Origin: Dryas octopetala
Lineage: Eukaryota; Streptophyta; Magnoliopsida; Rosales; Rosaceae
NCBI GenBank assembly: GCA_963921425.1
Contig: OY992836.1
Coordinates: 4,541,825-4,605,824 of the forward strand
DNA: 64,000 nucleotides
Direction of reading: 5' to 3'
Position 1 is the stretch's first letter, and the number at the start of each line of letters is the position of its first letter. The notes below the pieces were generated by a model. It was not told the DNA's origin, did no database searches, and was given only the letters and a program-made list of their open reading frames with translations. Of the stretch, positions 11,940 through 39,900 are shown in pieces. Both the position numbers and the translations under genes were made by a program.

Positions 11940-12820
11940 GCTACCACCACCACCGTCACTACATTGACACTGTGCCACCACTGCCACCGCCGCCGCCGCC
12001 CTCACCACCACCACCAACACCACCAACACCACCATTGCCGCCACCACCACCATTGTCGCCACCGTCGCCGCCACCACCATCACCACCACCACCACCACCA
12101 TCGCCGCCGCCACCACCATCACTACCATCACCAATGCCACCGTCGCCGCCACCATTTCTCCCACCGTCGGTGGGCCATCACCCCTACTATGATCGTCAAC
12201 TCACCACAAACATCATTTTTATTGTTGCCACCATCACCATTACTATTTTATAAAACTACAATAAATTTCGTATCTAAATTCTATTATGATTACATTTATC
12301 CAAACAAGAGAATTTACATATTCTAGAAGTTTCAAATTACTTTATCCAAAAGCACAATATCACCACTACTACCACCACCACTGTCACCACTACTGACACC
12401 ACTGCCACCGCCACTGCCACTGCCACTGCCATTGCTAACGCCGCCGCCACTGCCATCACCGTCGCCGCCACCACCACCTCCACCACTGTTGCCGCCACTG
12501 AAACCACCACCACCACCACCACCGCCACTTCCACCACCACTACCGCTACCACCATTGCCGCCACCACCACCATTACCATTACTGCCAATGCTGCCACCTC
12601 CAACACCCCAATTTTCATTGCCATCATTTCTTTTACCACTTGTGGGCTATCCTCTATTATCATCAACAATTCATCACAAACATCATTTTTATTATTGTCA
12701 CCATCACCATTACTTATTTATAAAACTACTATAAATTCTATATTTAAATTATATTATGATTATATTTATCCAAACAAAAAAATTTATATATTCTAAAATT
12801 TTAATCACGTAATTTGTGAA
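11940..12820. repeat. Tandemly duplicated CCA/CCG-rich block
   Basis: Copy A (about 11940-12345) and copy B (about 12355-12820) each start with an imperfect CCA/CCG/CCT trinucleotide tract. Each continues into the same non-repetitive tail with the shared stretches ccaccatcaccattact and aattctattatgattacat (B: aattatattatgattatat). The tails are clearly homologous with scattered substitutions, so this is an old tandem duplication rather than two independent microsatellites. Proline-rich and histidine-rich frames here are products of the repeat. Confidence 0.8.
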
Positions 12821-12871
12821 TTTCAAAAATCAACATTTTGGCCAACATTCAGACAATATTTCGGGGTTGGG

Positions 12872-12879
12872 TATAAATG
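12872..12879 (+). promoter_or_regulatory. Candidate TATA box of the GH2 gene
   Basis: TATAAATG about 270 bases before the start codon at 13142. A direct repeat cagctaacagtccact at 12951-12966 and 13001-13016 lies between the two. A 5' UTR intron ending near 13110 (tttgtttctag) is possible. Confidence 0.35.
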
Positions 12880-13141
12880 CCAAACGGGGGTATGAATAGA
12901 ATTTCCTATCCAATTATCCGTTACTATTACTAGTCCCCATAATTTGTTAACAGCTAACAGTCCACTAATAAGATGCTTCAGTCTGATTGATCCTCAATAT
13001 CAGCTAACAGTCCACTGGTATGCGAATATGCGCTACGCCTCTCGAATTCGTTTTTCTTTGATTTTGTAGTAACTAGTAAGATAATCGAAGTGATCGATTT
13101 TGTTTCTAGGATTCAATTGTGGGTACAGTTTTGGATAGGCC

Positions 13142-29397
<16,256 letters not shown>

Positions 29398-29876
29398 TAG
29401 ACATTATGGGCTCGACAACTTGCTACTGTATGATTGACAATGTGGGTGGCCATCTTAATGAGATGTTTCCTTTCTCTTGGTTAGCTCATTTTCAACTAGG
29501 GAAAGTAATCATATGTGCTAATAAATAAAGCCAAAACTTGGCAATTACTGTACCTTTCTTCTGTTTGGTTTGGGAGTGTATCTATACAAAATATTTTTTA
29601 TTCGATAGCTTTTTCGTTGTTAATACTCTTGCAATATTTTTTTTTCTCTACCAAAACCAAAATTGTTTCTGACTACTTTCATTGTTTGTACCAAAAAAGT
29701 CTATAGATCATATAAATTACATTGATTCATTAAAGGCTAAAGATGTCAAGATGATGTGAGATCTTATTCAGGTTGGCACGTACACACCAATTAATTATTT
29801 ACACTTCACAATCTCAAGGTACATGAAAGAAGAAACAAATAAAATAACTAATTTATGTTTGATAATTAGTTATACG
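29398..29876 (+). other. 3' flank of the GH2 gene
   Basis: Two stop codons (TAG TAG) end the frame at 29397-29400. A poly(A) signal candidate, aataaataaag, lies near 29520-29530. No other gene seen. Confidence 0.5.
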
Positions 29877-30200
29877 GTAATGATCGTGCTCACGTAACTA
29901 TTCAGCAACGAACTTCAATTATTGAAACCGTCTATATTTTAAGGCATTATTCAAATATTACTCTTGTGAAAAAGTATTCAAATTAGAAACTGTTTAGCCA
30001 GTGTATCATTGTCAACATTGTTTAAACTTTATTTGACGAACTATATTTGTCTGCAAGGTTTGGATGACCAAACAATTACTGATTTAATTGATTTTTTACA
30101 AGGACGACTCTTGAGAATGGACCTAAAAAATGGACAGTCTCGATTATTGAATTTCCCGCTCTGTAATGAGTGGATGGTTAGATGAGCGGGTGATCATTTC
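29877..30200. mobile_element. Diverged copy of the hairpin MITE family
   Basis: Arms carry AATGATC-GCTCA at both ends, ATTGAAACCGTCTATATTTTA on the left and its inverted partner on the right, and the central GACGAACTA also seen at 24741-25115 and 58205-58590. It is not flanked by a (TA)n tract. Confidence 0.65.
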
Positions 30201-31600
30201 TAATTAAGTTATAATGTTATGTGTAAGTTTACAATGTATATTAAAACTAATTTATACATTATAGATTAGCTTATAATGTATATATAACTTATGGGCAAGA
30301 TCATAGGACAAATACTTTTACACATACTTTAACAATGATTTTAGACTCTTGAATTTAATTACATTTAAGGGTCTACAAATAAGATCCAGTGGCTATCACT
30401 AAGCTATTAAATGATGTGGCAATGCCTTTAAAGTAAAAGAAGTTTTTTGAAAAAATAAAAGAGGTTTTTGTTTAAAAAAAAAAAATACATGACAATAAAA
30501 AAAGGAAAAATTTTAGTTTAATCCTTCTAACATTTCTTATTTAGAAAAAAAACTTTATGACTTTTTTTTTTTTTTTTTTTCCAAATAAAGTCCTTAATTT
30601 TTCTAAATAAAGTTATTTAATCATTGTCTTGTCAAATAAATATATCATTATTTTTTAATTTTTTGAGGGTATAGGGTACGAGTTAATCTCATACCTTCTT
30701 AGGGTATAGAATGAGGTTTGTGGAAACTTTCGCTCAAAATCTCAGAGTTAAAACCTAATATAAAAGCTGACAAACCAGGCCTTAACAAAAAAGTAAAAAT
30801 GCACTGCCGAATACTCGAAAATAACCGCCGACCACTCGACGCCTGGTATGTGTGAAAAAAATAAAAAATAATATACCAATATTATGTAACATGGAATAAT
30901 TACAATATTATTGGACTTTAGTTAAAATTTTAAAAGTCATAAAGCTTTAGTAAGTAAATTGTAAAATTAAGGACATAAATGGAAGTTTCCCATAAAAAAC
31001 CATAAAAAAACAAAAAAGAAAACGAGAAGAACATAACCCCCCCGAAATTATGTATATTAGGGGCATGCTCTGGAGCAAGGTGCATCATTTCACATTAAGC
31101 ATATTTAAGTTTGAATCCATAAAAGGTGTATCTTCGGTGTTGAAAAAATAGGGCGAGAACAAGATACATTTTTTTTTTTTTTTGGGCCAGTGAGAACAAG
31201 ATACATTAATCATTGGATCGAGAAGAAAAGATACATTAATCAAATAGCCCTAAATTGTTTTATTTACTACAAACACTGAATTTTATTTGTGGAAAGCAAG
31301 TGCATTGGTGACATAACTACTCCATTTAAGCTTATATTTTCCCTGCAAATGGAAATTAAATTTAAATTTGTTTGTTAAACTAATCCATTCAACACAATGG
31401 TTGAAATGTGTTAAACATTCATCTTTTGTTTTACTCGGTTTCAGTTTGATTCATTAGATACACCATTATGTGTTTGTTCATTTCTGTGAATATTTAACTA
31501 CATCTGTCATTGAATTGTCTGGCTTGAACTGGTTTGAACTAACCATAAGTACTTCAGTGCTTTGTTTGTGTTTGAACCGTGTAACATAATCTTTGTACAA
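30201..31600. other. AT-rich intergenic stretch
   Basis: No gene supported. It holds several A or T homopolymers (about 30472, 30562, 31171) and at 30795-30860 a diverged copy of the palindromic repeat of 14657-14790 (ACTGCCGAATACTCGAAA, CGCCGACCACTCGACG, then TGTGAAAAAA). Confidence 0.5.
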
Positions 31601-32550
31601 TAACCAAGTGAAATGGTTATTTATGATGGAAATTATATATTATATAATATTTATCTTTATTATAATATTTAATTTCTAAATATTGAATGAAAATTGTAAA
31701 GTCTTGTTGTCCAGTCCAATGGCTGCAATACAATAGTGCTTTGTCCAATAAAGTAATGACACGTGAAATGGTATAACAATATAGTAAGTATAACATTATT
31801 CGTTGCCATATTAAAAATGATGTAGTTACTTTTGAATTACAACCAATCAAGTTTGGTCAAATACCAATAGTAGCATTTGTGCAATACTGGTTGTCTCTTT
31901 TCAAGTAGTGCAGCCACTTTCCTTTTGCCAAGCGGTGCCACATATTGCAGTAGTTGGTTGTGCTTCTTCACAAGGATGTGTCTGATGCAAAAGTTGCATG
32001 TTTCATTGCCAAGAGCCATTGTGTATATTGTTTAGTCTTGTTCTTTCGTAAGCATCTCTTAGGTTCTATATAAACCCATGATGCTCTGTATTATGGAATT
32101 AAGTATTTTCTAGTTTCTAGTCACTCTATTCTTCTCCTCGTATCATTTACTGAAGATAGTACAAATATATAATTGGTTTGCTAGAGTCAAAGTTGCAATG
32201 CTTCAATTTAGAATTATTGATTGTTGTATCCTGGGAGGACGGACGCCTAAAGAACTGCAAGCACAAGTGCACAGGCGAAATTATGTCTTTAGGACATTGC
32301 AATATGCAAGCCTTAATCACAATATGTTAGTATTTCTTTGTGTCTATTTTTCCTTTTACTTAATTAAAGTGTGTATACATTTTGTTGTTTTCTTATTATT
32401 ATCTATTATTGAAATTTCCTTTTATCAAATTCATATTTCTGATTATTGTTCCAACAATTTATCTATTTTATGTTCCTTATTGAAGTTCCTAATAGATTTG
32501 ATATGTTGTGAATGGAAAACAAATGGTGCGTGGGAATTATGAGGCATAAA
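31600..32550 (+). other. Possible LTR-retrotransposon remnant
   Basis: A TATA-like CTATATAAACCC near 32067 is followed by a CT/TA-rich stretch and by cctgggaggacggacgcc near 32229, the sort of layout seen in an LTR and leader. No coding domain, primer site or paired repeat was found, so the class is open. Confidence 0.25.
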
Positions 32551-33244
32551 TCAAAAAGATGAATTTGTGAGTAGGGTCAAAGAAGATGTGAGAATTGAGA
32601 AGTTAGTTCCTTGTTGTTTGGTCACAAAAATGGGCCCCGACCACGTGTCAAGCTAGAGGGCTGCCACGTGGCACTAGGGTTGCGAGCGTGCCACCACCGA
32701 AGCGGAAAAACAAGGATTTAGCCGAAACAAATGGAAACGGCCTTTTTGGTTATCCGATGACTTCTATTGAGAAGAGTTGATCACTCTCGGTCAGGGGTTC
32801 TTTTCTTGCCTAATCTTATGCTAGGACTTCACCTGTCTGTGTTCAATCTTACTCTATGGTGAAACTCGAAAGTTGTGACAATATTACTGAGGGCTATTTG
32901 ACCTAAATAAAAGCAAAACACTTTGAAATGAAAAGTAAATGTGATGTGATGGAGGTGAGGTTGGTAGCTAATAATGGTTCTCATTACAAATCTAACCATC
33001 GCTCAAAGCCCCGTTTGCACAATTTCTCAAATAAATGATAAATAGCTTTAAAATATTTAGAGAAGCTAGAATAAACAAAATAAAACAAGAAAAAATAAAT
33101 CTGGGAAGTAAATGAACTTCAACTAAGATATAAAAACTAAGAACAATGATATCTTTCCAAGCTTCATTGATGACCTTACATAGGAAAGGAAAATTACTTA
33201 AAGACAACGACAAAACAACAAAATAGCGATAAAGATAGTGGATC

Positions 33245-33350
33245 CAAGGAGTGTAATTTCGATTTCGAGGAAATTTTCGATGGAAATTTCGACGGAAATT
33301 TTCGCGGAAATTTCGATTAAAATTTCGCGGAAATTTCGATAAAATTAGAC
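33245..33350. repeat. GGAAATTTCGAY short tandem repeats
   Basis: About six 12-13 base units such as GGAAATTTCGAC. A second cluster built on the palindrome CGAAATTTCG lies at 34440-34650, on the other side of the SCYL exon fragment. Confidence 0.7.
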
Positions 33351-33559
33351 AAAAACGATGGAAATTACTATCAAAATACGAAAATTTTGAAAGAAACTTG
33401 ACCATATGTTTATTTAACATATTATTTACTACATAGATAAAAAATATTGAAGAAACCAAATTATATAGTAAGTTTCATGTGATATAAGGTAAATATAATG
33501 TGCGCTGGATGCAAATACTATTAGAAAAATAGGTCACTGATTAATAATTATATAAATAA

Positions 33560-33715
33560 CACCTCATACCCTAAAACCTAAACTATATACCCTCTATATA
33601 CCATATATCATGTAAGACTATAACCCCTCATATACCCTATACCATGTAAGGCTATACCCTCTATATATCCTATAAGGCTATACTCTCTATATACCCTATA
33701 CCGTATATTATTAAA
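33560..33715. repeat. Imperfect minisatellite of CTATATACCCTATACC type
   Basis: The motif ctatataccctataccatg and shorter variants (ctataccctc, ggctatac) recur about six times. Confidence 0.6.
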
Positions 33716-34290
33716 TTTACTCAACCCTACCTTCTAAACCATAAACCATCAACAATAAACCACTCCCTAAACCCTAAATTATATTAAACTTATATACTTA
33801 CAAACTTATATAAAATTATAAACTTAAATACTCCATAGTGATATTTAATTTATAAACTTATATAAAATTACTAAACCCATATTATAGTTTTTCTTTAAAA
33901 AAAAAATTGTCGTAGCAGTAATGTTGGAGAGGGTTGGGAAATGTTGAAAATGCCGTAGCAGTAATTAATATTATATGCCAAATCAAATTTGGCAAAGCAG
34001 CAAACTAGGCTAACTAATCTAATAAAGTAATAATAATGGCTACAATCCATAACTAAACTATATTGGTTCCAGATCAAGGAAGCCCAAGCCCAAGACACGA
34101 TCCAATCTACCGAACGGGATTTGGAAAAAAAATGAAAAATAAAAAAAGCAACTTAAACAAGACAAAAGGAGGAGAAGGAGGAGGACTGGAAGAGGACCGG
34201 CGAATTAGAGGGAAAGAGTGTGATAACATGGTATAGCATAGGATCTAACTAATTGATACTCTTGGACCCTACATGACGCCGTTTCCAGCG

Positions 34291-34416
34291 ATGCTTAGAT
34301 TCTTGAAGGGAGTCGTGGGTGGATCTGGGACTGGACCCAAAGATCTTCCCTACAACATCGGCGAAGCCTATCCTTCTGCTTGGGGCTCTTGGACTCACTT
34401 CCGGGGCACCTCCAAG
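34291..34416 (+). pseudogene. Orphan first exon of a SCY1-like (SCYL) pseudokinase gene
   Basis: The 42 codons from ATG at 34291 read MLRFLKGVVGGSGTG, then DLPYNIGEAYPSAWGSW and THFRGTSK, closely resembling the N terminus of plant SCY1-like protein kinases with HEAT repeats, which in plants and yeast act in trafficking and tRNA export. A donor-like AAG/GTCGGT follows at 34417. I looked for the next exons (kinase-like domain) up to 36900 and found none, so this is a fragment. It is followed almost at once by CGAAATTTCG-type repeats, and a related cluster lies about 1 kb upstream, suggesting carriage or disruption by a repeat element. An upstream in-frame ATG at 34273 would add six residues. 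The family assignment rests on memory of the N-terminal motif. Confidence 0.6.
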
Positions 34417-34439
34417 GTCGGTCACCTTCTCTTTTTGTC

Positions 34440-34650
34440 TGTGTTTTATCATGGGTTCGAAATTTCGACGAAATTTGCTGAAAATTTACAAAAATACATG
34501 TGTGGCAGCTTCGAAATTTCGGCCGAAATTTAAGCGAAATTTCGCCGAAAAATTATCAAAAATTAATGGGTATATTATAAAATTTCGGGGCTCCCCAAAA
34601 ACAAAAATTTCGGCAAAATTTTGTCGAAATTTTCGAAATTTCATTCCTAG
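34440..34650. repeat. Cluster of CGAAATTTCG palindromes
   Basis: CGAAATTTCG, a perfect palindrome, and close variants recur at about 34459, 34513, 34538 and 34638, interspersed with GGCCGAAATTT and AAATTTCGGC. The stretch lies directly after the SCYL exon fragment. Confidence 0.7.
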
Positions 34651-36470
34651 TAGTACTAACTTACAAATTATCATGCTGTGGATCTTTGTTCTTTAAAGCT
34701 AGTAACTACCTGAAGGCAAGGAAAAGTGAAAGAAAATCGTGTAGACTAAGACAAGAAAAAAATTTGAATATTCATACTTGATGACGTGCCTCTTTGGGAT
34801 CTGGGTTTTTGTGGGGCTTGTTGATGATTCTTTATTCCCTTTGTAGCTTTCTTTTTATACTGTTTTCCAAGGTTAGGATTTTTGGTGACTCCTTTTGGGT
34901 GGCCTACACGTGTAGGGCCCCCTTTGATTCTCCTTGGTGACGTCACTAGATTCCCCATGCCTATTTCCTTACTTTGGCCTAAGTCATAGCTTGCCTCGCT
35001 ACATCTGGAATTTTTTTCTTGGCCGAGATTGGGTTATCCCTGTCGGGAAGTCACAGTCTCTAACTAATCTTGACTTTTCTTGCTGATCTTGTTTACATGG
35101 AAAGGCTTGGAAGGTGACACGTGGCGGCTTAAAAGCTGGTTCCAACACCTGCTTTTTTATGATCATAATTTTCTTTAGAATTTATAGACAGAAGAATTAA
35201 TGTCAATTCATATTCTTGTTTGAGTTTACAAAAAATGCGCAAACTTTGTGCCAAAATCTTTGATTGTGCTTTTCTAAAGGTTTGGCAGTGAGTTTCTAAG
35301 ATAAGTTTAATATTATTACTATTTTGGTTGTTATCGAAGAATTAGGGGTACCTTTTGCTATTGTTGATGCAAAAATGAGTACATCAACGTAAAAGATGGG
35401 TTGTAGGCATAGAAAAGTAGACAATCAAGAACACAAAGAATTTTAGGTGGTTCACCCAACTTGGGCTACATCCATAGTTTGTATATTTTTCCTTTTTCTG
35501 TATTTGGAGAGATTACAATTGTATGAGAGCACTAGCTTGTGAAAATGCTGTAAATGTAAATGAAATCAGCCCCCTAAACTCTTAGGGGTAAGGGTGTTTA
35601 TATAAGAAAATAAACGGGCTATTGGGCCAAGTGGGCAAATGGGCCTTGTATAAGCATCTGATGGGCTTCTTCAAATGGGCCTCCATCTTCAAACTCCTCA
35701 CTGTGACGCCCAATAGACGGCCTGAGACATCATTCGGTGGTCGGGTCAGGGCCTAGTTTTCTGTGCTTACCGGCTGTTACTCGGCCATAGTGAAAATGTT
35801 GCTCTGACCTTTCGTTGACTTGTCAAACCACGTGGCATGTTAGGGTTTTGACAAATGGGACACATGGCAAAACTTTTAGAGGGGTACCAACAATGGGCAA
35901 ATCATGACCTTGCTGCGTGGCATGTCCTTTCGGTGCCTGCATTAGAGCCACGCGTTGCTTTGTCAACGCATCTGGCGAGTTGTAATGTTTCACATGGCGC
36001 ACACCAGTCCGAGTCAGCACCTATTTTTATTTTTTTTTTCTATTTATTCTAACTTCAAAAATTAGCCTTGAATAGTAGAGGACTCAGAAAAATATCCCCA
36101 AAATTCTATGAACTCGTCTCAATTCATACTATTTATTCACTGGGTCAAAATATTATTTTGACTTCCAAATTTTTTTTTAATTTCCAGCTCCTCAAAATAA
36201 ATTCTGGAAAATTAAAATAATTCACAAATCATCCATATAATTCAAATAAAAATCTAGAAAATTACCAAAAATGTGAATAACCCCAAAATACATTTGAAAA
36301 AATCCTTGGGTCTCACAAACTCGGAGGTCGTTATTAAGTATGATACATTGGTGTGCAAATCATGTAAACCGAAGGCTATGGTTTGGTCCACAATTTGAGC
36401 CTAAACTGAACCAAACAGACCTCTGCCAACCCCTACTCATGCCAGCTTCTCTAAAAATACTGCTATGTAA
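34651..36470. other. Intergenic, probable decayed LTR sequence
   Basis: No gene supported. The stretch ttttaggtggttcacccaac near 35441 resembles a motif common in plant Copia LTRs, and a TATA-like tttatataag lies near 35600. No paired LTR, primer site or target duplication was found. Confidence 0.3.
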
Positions 36471-36566
36471 GAAGCTAGAAGCCTAGAACTACCCAGCTCA
36501 AACGAGCTTCACTAAACAGAAGCTAGAAGCCTAGAACTACCCAGCTCAAACGAGCTTCACTAAACA
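36471..36566. repeat. Perfect 48-bp tandem duplication
   Basis: The unit starting GAAGCTAGAAGCCTAGAACT and ending CACTAAACA occurs at 36471-36518 and 36519-36566 without a mismatch. Confidence 0.95.
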
Positions 36567-36974
36567 GTCCCATCAAAGTTTTAAGGCAACTGGGTAATGA
36601 AGAAACAAATGCTCAAGGCTTCAGTGTTATTGGCTACTTCGTATTGCACAATTGGAGGGTTTCCAAACAAAAGCTCAGTGCAGCGAAAAATAAAAGAGAT
36701 GAACACTTTGCTTCAACTCGTTGAAGTTTAACTCTGCTTAGTGAACAACAATCTAAGCACTGAGCAACAATGAGCTACACGACGATATTATACATGTATT
36801 ACAAAAAAAAAAAAAAATGTTATATACAAAAGAAAAATGGGTAAAAATTAAATGTTAGTGTTTCTAGGCCTATTGGCTATTGCCCACCGTCCTTGGAAGT
36901 GCTTTCTTATATTAAAGTGACAAAAGAAGGAAAGATTTGACATATAGAAACACCCCAGCCCACAAAGCACCATG

Positions 36975-39900
36975 CTATTCTTTACCTACCAATGAATCAA
37001 GAAGAGCTGCTTCTTCCTCCTGCAAACATGAAAAAGAAAAAGCCTAAGCAATCACTTACAACTCACATTAACGATATAATATAAATGGTATGAACAAAGT
37101 GCAGTGACGTACCACCAAGGCGTTAAACTCAGTCTCCTCATCTATGGCACTAATGATAGCAGGATCCTCCAGCAGATCCTGTTTCCAAAAATAGAACCAA
37201 AATTTACACAGGAGCTATCATCCATTGCTAGTTTTCCACACTCCCTCAATTTTCTCTTAAAATAAATAACAATTGAGCCTCACTGCATTTTGCTGACTAC
37301 TGTTTGCTTCTAAAAATAAGCTTATTCAGTGGGAAAATACCTCCTCAAGTGTCTTTGGAAGCAAAATAAATTTTAATTCACACTCACAGGTATACAAAGA
37401 CAGACAGACAGGCACAAACATACAAAATTCTACAGAGGTGTTTGAAGCTCAATTTTGTTCTAGTACTGTGCATCCTACAAATCTTTTACAGTGGTAGCCT
37501 AGTGACAAGAAAGTTCTATTACACAATATGTGAGAGGAACTGTTAGAGCCAGTAAACAATCTCTTGGAACAATAATTCCCAAAAACACCTTGATATTCTA
37601 CACAAATTAGATGACGAAAAGTCAGATGTCTCATATTTTCATCATTTTATTTATCTGCTAATTATATATATGTACTTTACATACCATTCCCAAATTTCTA
37701 TAGTAGATACTTCTTTTGATTGTAGTTAAATACCGTAAGTTAATGCACTGTATTAATTATGATATAAGCTTCTAGAAAACGTCAATTGATCATTTGCATT
37801 CATGCTGAAAACCTATAACCTTAAAAGAATATAGTGTAACTTCAAGATTCCACTACACCAACACTCTTGAAAATACATGAGGAAAAAAAAAATGTTATCA
37901 GAAGTAAGACTAAAATGGAGAATATTAAGACCCTAATCAGAATGCCAATGGTCAGAGTTAAAACTCTAACAGTCTTCAGACAGCATATATAGTCAGATGG
38001 TAAAGAAATGGCAAAATGGAAATTCTTGTCTACTACGAAATGAGTGAGACCGCTTACATCATCAGCAATTTGCAATAGACCATCATTATCCTGCACAAAC
38101 AAAATCCAATAATATTTAGGTTCTGCTTCCATATCATGGAATCAGTGACAGCTCTTGACCAAATTAATCTAGAGTAGTATGTTGACAGACATTTTAAGAC
38201 ACTTCTTTGTCAATATGAGCAAAGGAACATAGATGCATTTAATTCAATTGAGATGCAGACAGTGTCTTAAAAATCTTGAAGGTTACCTTTACAGCAACAA
38301 AGAGAAGTGGATCAGACGGTGTATAAATCATGTAATGTGCACCATCCTGCAGCAAAGAACAATAGACTAACAAGACTGTGGAATGAAAAAACCATCTAAG
38401 TATTTGTATACATCATCGAAAATCATATAGTTGCGAACACACAGACACATATAAATTCTTGATACTTCAATCTTTTGACATATCAACGATATAATGAAAA
38501 TGTTCATATTTAAATTATGAACATTAAAAGTTAGCAAATGAATAGATGTAAACTGAAGAATATCGTGCTATCAAAACAATTTAAGCAATGAATAAGACAA
38601 CTAAAATAATAAGTGAATACAATTGTTCTCCATATTCTCAAAATATATTGCCCAATGTGTAAGTCTTAATGATGATGAACATAAAAGAAACACGAGAACA
38701 TGTCTAATAAACATGAATTTTATGGAATTCAGAGAAACCAATACATAAAAACTCTCCTCGTAATGAAATATCATTATTTAAAACCATTTATAATAATTAC
38801 ATGTAAAAAAACAAAAACAAAAAACAAAAAATTCTATAATGAACAACAATAGTATTAGTTTGAAGTAATTTTTTTTCTTTCTATTTCACGAATATACCTT
38901 TATAACATAAAGTATTTTCCAATTAGAAACACGTATTTCATTAATAAATAAATAAAAATTAAGGAGGATGAATGAGATGTCTATCTGAATCCTGATAACA
39001 TCAGCAATCCTAAACACAAATTACATTCAAATCGAAGCTCCTCCAATAAAGAAAAATAACATTAAAATGCATTTCACTAAAATGTTTTGGCAAAGTGACA
39101 AAAAGGAAGCTGAGAATTTGGTTCTATACCACCTTAACTCCATCCTACTCCTCCTTACCCTCTAACAATTCTTATTCCTCTCCAACCAAACGGTCCATAT
39201 GATAGCCAAAACTCCACATCCCCAGAGAATAACTGCCTTCTTGTCCCCACCAACAAAGCAACCTTCACCATCAGAAGATAGCAACCTTACACCAAGCAAC
39301 CCCAACAACCGAGCACACAATTGTCTTGTGCAAATACAATGTAAAAAGATGTGATCAACATTCTCCCCTTCTCATTTAAGCAAAACACACCAATGTGGAG
39401 ATAAGCATGTGAAGGGCCTTCTCTTTAACAAATCACACGAATTTATCTACCCATGAACCACCAAGTGAATATTGCACTTCTGTGGGAACATCTGCTTTCC
39501 AAATCAACTTTGTTTGGCTCCATGGTAGGATCCAACAGATTATTAATCAAATAAAGAAAAATTTACAAGAGAAAATTCTTGAAGAGTGAATAGACAATGA
39601 TTTTTTATCACGACTGGTCCTGAAGAGTTGAAGAAATTTGTTGAAGAGTGAACAGACTATGATCATCTATCACAACTGTTGAATAAATTTTTTGGAAACA
39701 CAGAAGATCCTTGTGTTGCATTGAGTACATATGAAGAGAACAAATGGGTGTTTATAAAGGACTACCATACATGAAATCTGCTTAAGAAATCAGCCATACT
39801 AAGAGTGTGGAAGCTGGTGGACTGGTCAGTGCGACAACGATGATAGGCTGGTGCAGTCATGCGATAATGATAATGAGAATTTTTGTTTTTATTTTTTTTG

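Noticed and set aside
11894..12734. Proline-rich, histidine-rich and valine-rich frames
   Set aside because: All are translations of the CCA/CCG trinucleotide repeats.
32198..32542. 114-codon plus-strand frame
   Set aside because: Hydrophobic AT-rich translation with no family resemblance; more likely retroelement leader sequence.
33000..33460. Minus-strand frame rich in Arg-Asn-Phe
   Set aside because: It is a translation of the GGAAATTTCGAY repeats.
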